Assembly: GCA_029582165.1 (NCBI GenBank)
Contig: CM055874.1
Span: 46,201,769 to 46,265,768, forward strand
Source of the DNA: Portulaca oleracea
Taxonomy: Eukaryota; Streptophyta; Magnoliopsida; Caryophyllales; Portulacaceae
DNA: 64,000 nucleotides
Direction of reading: 5' to 3'
Made by a program: the position numbers and the translations under genes. Below are positions 11,698 through 21,918 of the stretch, piece by piece. Within the stretch, counting starts at the first letter, position 1. Every line of letters begins with the position of its first letter. A model generated the notes under the pieces. It had not been told where the DNA came from. It ran no database searches and worked only from the letters and a program-made list of their open reading frames with translations.

Positions 11698-12478
11698 ATG
11701 CAAAAGGCACTCCTATTCGAGTTTGATCCAGAGATTGAGAGAACCTTTCGTTCACGGCGAAAGCGACAGCAAAAAGAGGAGGCAAGAAGGAGACAAGAAG
11801 AAGCCAAGGAGGAACCAAAGATGGTCGCGGAAAGACGTACTTTTGGGCAATACGTGACTCCCCCAGTTGCAAATCAGCCCACCGCCATCAACGCACCGGG
11901 AGTGAACGCGCACGATTTCGAGTTGAAGAGCTCCCTCATCAACTTGGTGAAGGCCTCACCTTTCCATGGCCTTCCCAATGAAGACAACAACCGGCATCTT
12001 CGCATCTTTCGACAAGCATGCGAAATGTTCAAGGTGAATAAAGCGACGGAGGACGCTATCAAGCTCCGACTCTTCCCTTTTTCATTAGAGGGGAAGGTAT
12101 GGGAATGGTTGGATTCCCTACCGGCAACCACCACCATCACCACTTTTGATCAACTTGCTAGTGCATTTGTGGCGAAATACTTTTCGCCTAACAAGTTGAC
12201 AAGCCTGAGGAATCAAATTTCCACATTCGTGCAAGAGCCGGGAGAGAGCTTCTACGATGCATGGGAGAGGTTCATGGACCTCTTGAGGCAATGCCCCCAA
12301 CATGGATTCGAGCCTTGGGTGCCGATTCAAGCATTCTACAACAGAGTGGATGACAACTTGAGGGCCAACATCTTGGCGGCAGGGGAGGAAATATCATGAG
12401 CAAGACCGTGGAAGAGCTTCATGAACTCATCGAGCAAATGGCGGTGAATAGCTATCAATGGTCTAAGCCCCGTTCCGC
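11698..12478 (+). pseudogene. Athila gag, frameshifted
   Basis: Gag of the Athila lineage. The first 234 residues from the ATG at 11698 are open: a charged N-terminus (FDPEIERTFRSRRKRQQ), then the Retrotrans_gag core with PFHGLPNEDNNRHLRIF, RLFPFSLEGKVWEWLDSLP and FVAKYFSPNKL. It stops at 12397-12399. The expected continuation MSKTVEELHELIEQMAVNSY lies in another frame, so there is a frameshift at the GGGGAGGAAATATC stretch. I chose ATG 11698 because FDPEIER follows it closely, as in relatives; upstream ATGs lie in the leader. Confidence 0.85.
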
Positions 12479-12742
12479 ATGAACGGGAGGTAAGTATGAG
12501 GTAGATGCTATCACTCTTTTATCCGCTAAATTAGATGCATTAACTGAGAAAATGGATAAAATGAATGTGAATGCTACCCCTCCCCCTCAAGTTCAATGTG
12601 CTTCTTATTATTCATATGAGCATAAGACCTTTTTTTTCCTAGTAATGAGGCTAATGGAGACCCGACCTAACAAGCCCACTATGTTGGTAATCCAAACCAA
12701 AGGCCTCCCTTTGACCTGTCTTCCAGTGTATATCATCGAGAT

Positions 12743-13315
12743 TTGAGATTTCACCCTAACTTCTCTGTTCGGAACAATAACCACCAAGGACAAGCCCAAG
12801 GACAAAGAGCCCAAGCCCCCGGTTTCCAAAGACCTAACCAAGGCCAAGCCCAAGCCCAAGACCAAAAGACCATAGAAGCCATGTTAGGTGATGTCCTTCA
12901 ATCCCAACAAAGACAGTTTGAGCACCAACAAAGGCAAGATGATGTGATCAAAGCCTTGGCTACGAGAGTTGACCTTTTGACCTCCCAAAACCAAATGCTT
13001 GAGACTCGTTTAGCCAACCAAGCTAGCACTTTTACCCCTTCTTCAGGATCACTTCCCGGACAACCCATCCCTAATCCTAAAGCCCAATGTAATGCCATTA
13101 TTTTGAGGAGTGGGACACAATATGAGGGACCTAGCATGCCAAATGCTAAGCATGGGGGGTTGAGGCTGGGAGTGAGAAGCCTAATGAGATGGTTAAAGGG
13201 ATTGAGTGAGAGAAAGACCTTGAGAGTGAGCCTTCAAAGTAGAACATCGAAGCCTGACCTTCATCTCCCCCTAGAGTTTACACACCACCCTTCCTTTTCC
13301 TCAAAAGTATGCTAA
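12743..13315 (+). pseudogene. Athila gag-pol linker, Gln-rich, broken
   Basis: Continuation of the polyprotein after frame damage near 12630 (a run of eight T). It carries a Gln/Ala/Pro-rich stretch, a coiled-coil-like segment with ALATRVDLLTSQNQMLETRL, and NAIILRSGTQYEG, a motif typical just before the Athila protease. Frame is lost near 13140. Confidence 0.75.
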
Positions 13316-13346
13316 GGCTAAAATAGATGTAAAGTTCGGCAAGTTC

Positions 13347-14363
13347 TTGAATGTTTTGAAGCAATTGAATGTGAATGTGCCGTTTTTAGATGTTTTATCT
13401 CAAATGCCTTTGTATGCAAAATTTTTGAAAGAAATCCTCTCTAACAAGATGAAAATTGATGAAATTGAGGAAGTTGCATTGACTGAAGAGTGTAGTTTCG
13501 TGGTTCTTAACAAGATTACTCCTAAGCTTAAGGACCCGAGAAGTTTTAATATTCCATGTGGCCTAGGTAACTTAACCGTTGACCGAGATTTGTGTGATGT
13601 GGGTTCTAGTGTAAGCTTAATGCCCTATTCTTTATATGATTGTTTGAACCTAGGAGAGTTGAGGCCAACTACTATGTCATTGCAAATGGCGGATCATTTT
13701 ATTAAGTACCCTAAGGGTATCCTAGAGGACTTTCCCCTTAAGGTGGGTGATTGTTATGTGCCAATTGACTTTGTTATTCTTGATATGCCCGAGGATTCCC
13801 GTACCCAAATCATCTTAGGGAGACCTTTCCTAGCTATCGTAGGGTGTGTCATAGATGTACAATGTGGGAAGATGAAGTTTAGGATAGGGGAGCATGAACT
13901 TGAATTTCATTTGTTCTGTGATGCCATGCCACGTGAAGTTTCCCCTTGCTTTGGTGTTGATGTGCTATGTGAGAAAGATGAGCATGTTGATGGTTTGGTT
14001 TGTGAAAAGAATGATGATTGTAAGTGTGTCGAGAAAAGTAAAAAGTTTGAGAAATCTCATGAATATTTTGTTGAAAATCCTTGTGGTTTACTTATTGATA
14101 AAGGCCATGAACTTGGCGATGTAAGGGTGGGAATAAAAGAAATTTTGCCCCCACCTAACATCATCAAGAACGTGCCTTATGCTATTAACAAGGATACTTT
14201 CAATGAGATTTTCAGGTTTGATGATAGAGATCCCTCCATTTCTAAAGGAGGTGACGAGCTTGACCCAAGCTGTAGGGTCAATTTGAAGATTTTGAGAGGT
14301 ACAATGCAAAGTGGAGCTCCAAAAGCCCTTCGCAATGGAGTTATGGACTATTCGCCGGGTTGA
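13347..14363 (+). CDS. Athila aspartic protease region
   Basis: A 338-codon open stretch of the polyprotein. Residues about 60-195 hold the retropepsin-like domain: FNIPCGLGNL, then the active-site region CDVGSSVSLMPYSLY (usual form D-[LI]-G-A-S; here Asp-Val-Gly-Ser with the Asp kept), and the C-terminal ILGRPFLA. It cleaves the gag-pol precursor. The frame starts inside the polyprotein, so the listed ATG is not a natural start. It ends TAG-free up to TGA at 14361-14363; RT would normally follow but is absent. The GCGCTTCTTGGGAGGCAACC sequence just after (14396) is a known landmark of Athila 3' regions. Confidence 0.8.
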   Translation: MNVLKQLNVNVPFLDVLSQMPLYAKFLKEILSNKMKIDEIEEVALTEECSFVVLNKITPKLKDPRSFNIPCGLGNLTVDRDLCDVGSSVSLMPYSLYDCLNLGELRPTTMSLQMADHFIKYPKGILEDFPLKVGDCYVPIDFVILDMPEDSRTQIILGRPFLAIVGCVIDVQCGKMKFRIGEHELEFHLFCDAMPREVSPCFGVDVLCEKDEHVDGLVCEKNDDCKCVEKSKKFEKSHEYFVENPCGLLIDKGHELGDVRVGIKEILPPPNIIKNVPYAINKDTFNEIFRFDDRDPSISKGGDELDPSCRVNLKILRGTMQSGAPKALRNGVMDYSPG

Positions 14364-16404
14364 GAGGTACCTTGTCTAGCTTAGTACATTAAACAAGCGC
14401 TTCTTGGGAGGCAACCCAAGCTTTTTTGATTTTATTTTCTTTTTAGTATTTCTTCTATTTGCTTTGATTTTTCTAAATTTTTCTAGAATTTTGAGGATTT
14501 TTCTTTAATTTATTTTGAATTTTCTAGGGTTTTTAGAAAATTTTCTCCTTTTTATTTTCTTTTTCTAGGATTTTCTAGGGTTTTAATTTTATTTTTCTTT
14601 AATTTTGAGGTATTAGTTTTAGAAAAAAATAAAAATCGTTCTGAAGAATTTGAAAAGAAAAAAAGAGAGTTTTATTTAGTATTTTCTTTTGATTTACTTT
14701 GATTTTTCCTTTTTAGTTAGTTTAGGATTTTCTTTTTGTCATTTGTAAATCTTTTGCATTCACGTAGACTTCTGATTTTAGTTTTTGAAAAAAAAATCAA
14801 AAAAATCAGAAAATTACAAAAAATTACAAAAAAGAAGAAAAAGAAGAAAAATAATTAGGATAGGATAGGTTTAGTGAATAAAATTCTCCAGTGATGAATT
14901 AAATCCAGATAAGTTTTCTTTTGATTTGATTTAGTCTTGTATAATCCTTTTGTGAATTAAAGTTTTGAAAAGAGTTGTGAAAACTTAGAAAGTTTAGAAT
15001 TATAATTTGATAGTGATGATTGATTGCATTTTCTATGATCTTTTGGAATGAGTTTTGCACATATACATCTATTTGAGCTAGGTTTGTTTGAGAGCTTTAT
15101 CCCGTGAGACCACATAAGCTTTAAATGACTAATCATTTTTATTAGTATCATATTTCCATGTGTGACTCATCTTTAGTTTCATTCTCTAGAACTTGCGATG
15201 TATCTCTTTGAAACTGCATTTTTGCTTGTGCATTGATAATATGATAAAGACATTCATTTGTATATATTTATAAGCTACATGACCAAAAACCACCCTTTAC
15301 ATGTTAATATCCACTTTTAACCCTCTTTTAGCCTTGTATCACTCTTTCTTTTGATTACCTATATTGGTAGCCATGGCCGAATATTTAATTTCCTACCCTT
15401 AAGCCTATGCTGGGAGTGTTAGATTGTGAAAATTTGAGTTGATTGTGGTGTCTTTGTGGTTTGGTTTTGTTGGGGATGTTGTGAAAATTGAATATCATGA
15501 GATTTTTCCCCATTGTAGCTTAATATGGGTTGAGTTAGAAAGTTGCCTTATTAGTGTATATATATCTTTAAGTTTGAGTTGTAAAAAAAAAGAAAAAAGA
15601 AAAAAAGCAAAAAGAAAAAAGAAAAAAAAATCAGAAAATGAGAAAAAAATGAAGAAAAAAGTGTTTAGTAGTTTGAAAGTTTATTTTCTTTGAGTTGAGG
15701 CAATTTCTACTTGATTTTGGGATGTGTTGTTGTGAATATAAGGTGTGAGAGTTTTTAATTGTGCAATTTAGTGATGTTTATGCTCCAAGTCTTGGCTTTT
15801 AGCTCCACTTCCCCAAATTTATTTCCACTCCTTACCCTTAACCTTAGCCCCATTGCAACCCATTTGAAAGTCCTCTTGATTATCATTGTGCATTGCATTT
15901 TAGCGGTAGAGAATTGAGATTATTTGCAAGATTATAGTAGAATGTTACTTTGTGATTGAGTGTTGAGCGTACCTTCATTGATTTATTCATTTTCAAACAT
16001 ATGAGAGGAGTGTTTCCACATTCCCTAAAATGAGGTTGCTCTCAATTACCTAGTTTCATCCATAATTATGTGCTTGCTTGTTTCATTAGAAATTAGGAGG
16101 GTGATTAGTTTGACCTTGATAGGTATAGTTTTTGTAATTCTTTCTATGGATTCATCTTCTCTTGTATATAAACTCTCTTCCATACTTGGGCTATGTTTGA
16201 TTAAATTCGATTAATTGAATGTCTTATTGATGTTTTCCTGAGGAAATTGTAAATAAACTTTTCACTTTCTCCTTAAACCTTTTCTTTTGACTTGAGTCAT
16301 TTTGTCCCATTTATTTTCTATTTTCATTATTTTCTTTATTTTTCTACTTTATCTGTGAGTTTAGCCTTGCTTAGGGACAAGCAAGGTGTAAGCATGTGGA
16401 GATT
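14364..16404 (+). other. Athila 3' non-coding region
   Basis: About 2 kb without a real gene. It holds AT-rich spacer, two A-rich runs (14789-14860 and 15580-15660, mainly AAAAAG and AAAAATC units) and the tail 16136-16404 duplicated at 9908-10178. In full-length relatives RT, RNase H, integrase and sometimes an env-like gene sit before such a spacer; here they are gone. Confidence 0.75.
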
Positions 16405-17852
16405 TCATAAGTGTATTTTATATATATGTGATCTTGGATTATTTTGAGTTAATTTGAGTGATTTTGGATTTGAAAGTATTATTTTTATACTTGAATTCTC
16501 TATTTTATGTTTGGTTGGAGTTTGGTATAGTTTTTTTAGGAATTTAGAGTAATTTGGATCAAATCAAGCTCAGATCCAAGTTGAAGAAGTCCAAGTAGAT
16601 CACAAATCAAGAGAGAGATCCACCCCAATGCCCAAACTCAGGCCCAAGATGACCTTGGATACCATCCAGAGTCAACACGGGTGCCTAGTAACCAATCACA
16701 GTTCGTTTTATGGTCCAGAGAAGGCAGAATATCACTCCAGTGAGCAACACGACCCGTGTCATGGCAACACTACCCGTGTTGGGTTCAACATGGTCCGTGT
16801 TGGCCTGACACTGTCTGTGTTGACCCTGTTTATTGCAAAATGTCGTTTCAACTTCGTCTTAATGCTATATAATTGATGTATCCGTCTATTTTTGCTATCA
16901 TTCTCTCCCATTCATCATCATCCTCATTAGCATATTCATCCATCCCCTCATCCACAATTCCATCCAAGTTCATCCTTAAAGATTGAGAGTTTGTTGAGTT
17001 TGAAGATCGATTCTCAAGAAATCCTTTGAAGTGGAGGAGCAAAAGTCTCAACCGATCACCATTCAAGCGAGGAACGATTTCCATCTCGGTTTACTTCTCT
17101 TTCTTTTAGATTTCATGCTTTCTAGAATAGATTTTGTTATGTTTTGTGTTTCAAACATGAGTTGTGAGTAGTTTACTTTAGTTTGGGGGATAAACCCTTA
17201 TTAGTTTCTCTTATGGATTGAATTTTGTTGGATTTGACAAGTATGTTAATCTAGTTTGAATGCGTTTTATTTATCCTTTGATTATATATGTCATTGTTTT
17301 TGATTGGCTATCAAGAATATGGATTTAGATTATTTAAAGAAGTACAGAACGGAGAAATTCGATAATCGAAACACTTAGGATTAAACTGGTTATAAAGTGA
17401 ACTAGACATAGAGGACTTAGTAATTAGGGGTCATTGGATAATTTGATCTTTAACTTAGATAAAATTAACACAATAAGAATTCAAGAGATCGATTTTACTA
17501 AGCAATCCGTTTCATTGCCAAAAGCTCGCTACGGAAAAATTTTTGCGATTATCAACCCTAAAATGTACCAAATTAGTGACTTACATGTTCAATTCACTTG
17601 TTTGATTCATAGAGTTACTTAGGTTTTATCCCCCGAACGTTTTTCTCATATTGATTTCATTTTGTGAATTGTGTGACTATTTGCTTGTTTTGACCTTTTA
17701 GCAATTAGAAATAGAATTAGTTGATCCAAAGCAAAATCCGACCGGTTTAGCAGTCACCTGGGAGGCTAGTTTGGTGCGTAGTTAGCAAAGTCCCTGTGGG
17801 ATTGACCTTGATACTTGCGCTACATGAGCACTCGTGCAATTGCGACGTATCA
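16405..17852 (+). mobile_element. Athila LTR, right copy (1448 bp)
   Basis: Begins TCATAAGTGTATTT (TGATAAG with one change) and ends GCGACGTATCA. Collinear with 10179-11548 apart from the extra block 17691-17770. Confidence 0.85.
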
Positions 17853-19323
17853 AGTATGCAAATAAATATTATTCTAATGTAAGATAATGTCTAACAATAA
17901 AGCACATATTATAATGATATAAATTTAGGGCAAGACACATCTTAAATTTTTGTCTTAGTATAAAAATCATATGTTTATGCACTAAATTAAAAAAAATAAA
18001 AGTATATGATTGACTTCTATCATTATAATATCACACAAAAATTATATAAAAATATTATTTTTATTCATAATTTGTCAACTTTACAAAAAAGTGTCTAAAA
18101 TATACATAATGATTCCGATTCATTTGATTAGAGTGTCATTTGTAATTATTGGTGTAGCTAACTATTCTAAACTTTTTGTACTTGATAATTAATAATATAT
18201 ATGAAAAAATTAGTGTTAAAAATCATTACTAGTGTTAATTTAATAGAAAATAAAGCATAATTATGTCTTCCCCTAGGACATATATAACACCACTCTATTA
18301 ATAATCAGTAATGATTCGGCTAGCGCAGAGAATGTAATATCGCAAGGATTAGTAGTTGGATTTTCTACTTGGTTGGAAACTAAAATGGAAAATTCTACCC
18401 TAGTTGTAACAATATTGAATTATGGCCGACAAAATTTATAATGACCAATAAATCTATCTTTAAAAAACTGGTGTCAATATATACAGTATTTATCAAAGAA
18501 CTTGTTACAATAAGTAATCTTATTTGTTGAAATATAAATTTTTACAAAATTTAATATTTTAAAGAAGATTCTATTATAATTGATTTTTCCAACCATCGAC
18601 ATTAAAAAGTGCAAATACCATTGTTTTATAATAAAAAATCAAATTCAATATATGTTAATCAAAGTAACTTATTATAACAATTAACCGATACATAAAATTT
18701 TAACAAATGTAATTTATATTTGATAAATTAAATTAAAAGTATGAAACTTTCAACTATCATAATTAAAAATTTTAATTATGATAAATTTTTAAACTAAAAT
18801 TTGCTTAATATGAAACTTTCAACTATCATAGTTAAAACTTTCAATTATGATAAAATTTAAAAACTAAAATTTGCTTAATTTCATCCATTAGGAAGTTGTT
18901 AATGTTAGGCATATGCAAGTAGGTACATGTATGTATGCGATTAATGCGAAGTTAAACTACTTCTAGTAATCTACATACAATACTGTAAAGATGCAGCAAC
19001 TTACGTTATTCATATAGATTTGATACATGTAATCCTGTGCATTGTGTACAGGTTAAAACGTGCCAGACCTACCTAGTTAATCCATAGCATGTAATAAAAT
19101 AGATCAATATTTTTATGTTATAAATTAGTATAAAATATTAATAAATTTTAAAAATATTGATAAATTTTGCAATCATATTAATTAAGTTGTAACAAATTTT
19201 ATAACAAATATGAATACTTTTTTCTAAAATTTAAGCCCTTAATAAACTTAAATATTTTAAGGTGCAGCATGTAATAATTTATACAGTATGTGTACACGCA
19301 TATTAGGTTTGGATGATTGTGTC
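17853..19323. other. AT-rich upstream region of phylloplanin gene 1
   Basis: No gene seen. It contains a block (17930-18105) related to 63310-63510 next to gene 2, and a 69/70-bp tandem duplication at 18740-18878. The last 60 bp before the TATA box are the likely core promoter. Confidence 0.6.
18740..18878 (+). repeat. 69/70-bp tandem duplication
   Basis: Two units, 18740-18808 and 18809-18878, both running from TATGAAACTTTCAACTATCA to AAACTAAAATTTGCTTAA. The second has small changes. It lies 0.5 kb upstream of phylloplanin gene 1. Confidence 0.9.
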
Positions 19324-19331
19324 TATAAATA
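19324..19331 (+). promoter_or_regulatory. TATA box of phylloplanin gene 1
   Basis: TATAAATA 87 bp before the ATG. The leader after it contains ACCACCCAAATCAAGCAATC, identical to a stretch in the leader of the paralogue at 62430. Confidence 0.8.
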
Positions 19332-19410
19332 AGGGCTCCCAACTCCAGCATTTCAACCACCCAAATCAAGCAATCAATTAATTAATAATAATTAACCAAG
19401 CTTGATAATA

Positions 19411-21321
19411 ATGATGGGGGTCAATACTAAAGCATTCCACTCCCTAGGAATGATTGTGGCTATGGTGGTGCTGGTGGTCGCCAGTACCTCCCAACCAGTC
19501 CACAGCCAAGGACAGTCATCACCCAGACCACCACCACCACCATCACAACCACCTCTACCATCGCCACAAGTGCCAACACCTCAAGCAGCACCACCATCAC
19601 AACAACAACGACCACCACCACCACCACCACCACCATCACCACCGCCGCCGCCTCCACCCTCACCACCACCGCCACCGCCCCCCTCACCCTCACCGCCGCC
19701 ACCGCCCCCTCCACCATCACCGCCACCGCCACCGCCACCACCACCACCGTCACCACCGCCGCCCCCACCGCCCTCACCTCCACCGCCCCCTCCACCATCA
19801 CCGCCACCGCCCCCACCACAATCACCACCACCGCCTCCACCCTCACCACCACCACCACCACCATCACCGCCACCACCACCGCCACCATCACCACCGCCGC
19901 CTCCACCCTCACCCCCACCGCCACCGCCACCATCACCGCCACCGCCCCCACCCTCACCACCACCGCCCCCACCCTCACCGCCCCCATCACCACCGCCACC
20001 TCCACCCTCACCTCCACCACCACCGCCACCATCACCACCACCACCTCCACCCTCACCCCCACCACCGCCGCCACCATCACCGCCACCGCCGCCGCCGCCA
20101 CCACAATCCCCTCCACCGCCCCCACCATCACCGCCGCCACCACCACCACCATCACCACCTCCACCTCCACCCTCACCACCACCACCACCGCCACCTCCAC
20201 CTCCACCTCCACCCTCACCACCACCACCACCGCCACCGCCACCATCACCACCGCCACCTCCACCCTCACCCCCACCACCACCGCCACCATCACCGCCCCC
20301 GCCCCCACCACAATCACCCCCACCGCCTCCACCCTCACCCCCACCACCACCGCCACCGCCACCATCACCACCGCCACCTCCACCCTCACCACCACCGCCG
20401 CCGCCATCATCACCGCCACCGCCACCACCACCGCCCCCACCCTCACCACCACCACCACCACCACCACCGCCACCATCACCACCCTCACCTCCACCACCAC
20501 CGCCACCATCACCACCGCCACCTCCACCCTCACCCCCACCGCCGCCGCCACCATCACCGCCACCACCACCACCACAATCCCCACCACCGCCCCCACCCTC
20601 ACCACCACCACCACCACCATCACCACCACCACCACCACCACCATCACCACCTCCACCTCCACCCTCACCACCACCACCACCGCCACCATCACCACCTCCA
20701 CCTCCACCCTCACCACCACCACCACCGCCACCGCCCCCACCACAATCACCACCACCGCCTCCTCCCTCACCACCGCCACCACCGCCACCATCACCACCGC
20801 CACCTCCACCCTCACCACCACCACCGCCGCCACCATCACCACCGCCACCTCCACCTCCACCCTCACCCCCACCACCACCACCACCATCACCGCCACCATC
20901 ACCACCTCTAGTGGTAACTTTGAATAATGTGACACTAATAAGGGTCACTATCAATCTGAACTGTAGAGCCCCCGACAGCCAACCCTCACCGAATGTCCGA
21001 GTCACTCTGGTGCTTATTGTTCCACCTTTCAACACTAGGATTGCCCTTGTCTCCAACGTCACTGACACTGTGGGTCAAGCTACATTGGTTGCCAATAACC
21101 TATTCGGCATTATTGGCAGTGTCCTCTATCCTACCATTGCTAGGCTCAACATCTTCGGCATTTTGAAGCTTGAAATTCAAGACTCTGGCAACGTTGTTTC
21201 CCCCGTCATTTGCTCAGCTTTGAGCCCTGTGTCTGGGTTGTTCGGTACTGTTTACCAAGCCCCCCTTGGCTTTATGAGTCTTATCGACGGAAGCCTGCTC
21301 ATTAGTGTCATAACTAAATAA
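19411..21321 (+). CDS. Extensin-like/phylloplanin-like chimeric secreted protein
   Basis: 636 residues, no intron. Residues 1-32 are a signal peptide (core MIVAMVVLVVAS). Residues 38-499 are almost only Ser-Pro(4-10) blocks with a few Gln, and lack the Tyr, Lys and His of classical extensins; such SPPPP units are usually Pro-hydroxylated and arabinosylated in cell-wall glycoproteins. Residues 500-636 form a phylloplanin/Ole e 1-type domain with NVT sites (506, 549) and two cysteines (518, 601), spaced 83 apart as against 84 in the paralogue. Expected at the cell wall or leaf surface; tobacco phylloplanin inhibits an oomycete. ATG 19411 or 19414 is the start, as no earlier in-frame ATG follows the TATA box. 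The tract is probably an expanded microsatellite of the short Pro-rich hinge seen in the paralogue. Confidence 0.85.
   Translation: MMGVNTKAFHSLGMIVAMVVLVVASTSQPVHSQGQSSPRPPPPPSQPPLPSPQVPTPQAAPPSQQQRPPPPPPPPSPPPPPPPSPPPPPPPSPSPPPPPPPPSPPPPPPPPPPSPPPPPPPSPPPPPPPSPPPPPPQSPPPPPPSPPPPPPSPPPPPPPSPPPPPPSPPPPPPPSPPPPPPSPPPPPPSPPPSPPPPPPSPPPPPPPSPPPPPPSPPPPPPPSPPPPPPPPQSPPPPPPSPPPPPPPSPPPPPPSPPPPPPPPPPPPPSPPPPPPPPPSPPPPPPSPPPPPPPSPPPPPPQSPPPPPPSPPPPPPPPPSPPPPPPSPPPPPPSSPPPPPPPPPPSPPPPPPPPPPSPPSPPPPPPPSPPPPPPSPPPPPPPSPPPPPPQSPPPPPPSPPPPPPSPPPPPPPSPPPPPPSPPPPPPPSPPPPPPSPPPPPPPPPPQSPPPPPPSPPPPPPPSPPPPPPSPPPPPPPSPPPPPPPPSPPPPPPPSPPPSPPLVVTLNNVTLIRVTINLNCRAPDSQPSPNVRVTLVLIVPPFNTRIALVSNVTDTVGQATLVANNLFGIIGSVLYPTIARLNIFGILKLEIQDSGNVVSPVICSALSPVSGLFGTVYQAPLGFMSLIDGSLLISVITK
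19611..20910 (+). repeat. 1.3-kb (CCA/CCG/CCC/TCA)n coding repeat
   Basis: Nearly pure Pro and Ser codons. The + strand is C/A-rich with G only in CCG; the minus strand is runs of GGTGG and GGCGG and could form G-quadruplexes. All frames on both strands stay open, which explains the long His-rich and Gly-rich shadow frames. Confidence 0.95.
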
Positions 21322-21918
21322 TCTCTGATGCAACCCGCCACCGTGCATCATGCATGTACGTACCTTCATCCTGCCCTGCCTACGTGCACACTACATCACG
21401 TATACCAGTATACATATATACTTGATAATATATTAAACATATGAGATAATATATGAGTTTCCTTTTCTTTTTTTTTTTTTTTAAATATCCGGAATAAAAC
21501 AATGTCATTGTTCTCTCATCATGGCTAGAACTCTTGTATTTTCTTCAGTAGTACACACATTGCTATCATAGGGTGAGAGATGCATGCATGTTCAGAGTGT
21601 TGAAATTCGCATCTTATTGTGTGGTGTACGCGTGTAATATAACAGATTGTAATTTTCTGCTTATAAATTGCAAAGTATCATTAGTTTCTCCCTTTTGTTT
21701 TATTTGCTCGTATTTTTAACATTCCTATCGATAGTTTTTTTTTTTTTTTTTACGTTCATAAAATAAATATTGGCATAAATACATTATCTCAAAGCTCACT
21801 TAGGAGTCTCCCGTTTTCCACTAAATATCCAATATATTTTGAATAATAAAATAAACTTATTATCACAAAATACTTCTTAAATGTATAACCGTAACGTAAG
21901 GACTTAGGAGTAAAAGTT
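21322..21918 (+). other. 3' flank of phylloplanin gene 1
   Basis: 3' untranslated region and spacer. A poly(A) signal AATAAA lies at 21493-21498. Two T runs (about 21468-21482 and 21737-21751). No gene seen. Confidence 0.6.

Larger units (their letters stand above)
9800..17852 (+). mobile_element. Athila-type Ty3/gypsy element with remains of three LTRs
   Basis: Order: truncated LTR start (9800-9907), tail of an internal region (9908-10178), complete LTR (10179-11548), internal region with gag and protease (11549-16404), complete LTR (16405-17852). The piece 9908-10178 matches 16136-16404, the tail before the right LTR. So the locus was once LTR-internal-LTR-internal-LTR and the left internal part was mostly deleted. 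Between protease and right LTR there is no RT, RNase H or integrase, so it is non-autonomous. No target-site duplication is visible. Confidence 0.85.

Noticed and set aside
11588..11872. Minus-strand frames over the Athila gag start.
   Set aside because: Shadows of gag, which has clear family motifs on the + strand.
19460..21068. Long open frames (about 490 residues) on the minus strand and in another + frame, rich in Gly, Val or His.
   Set aside because: They are shadows of the (CCA/CCG/TCA)n coding repeat. A pure triplet repeat without stop codons stays open in all frames.
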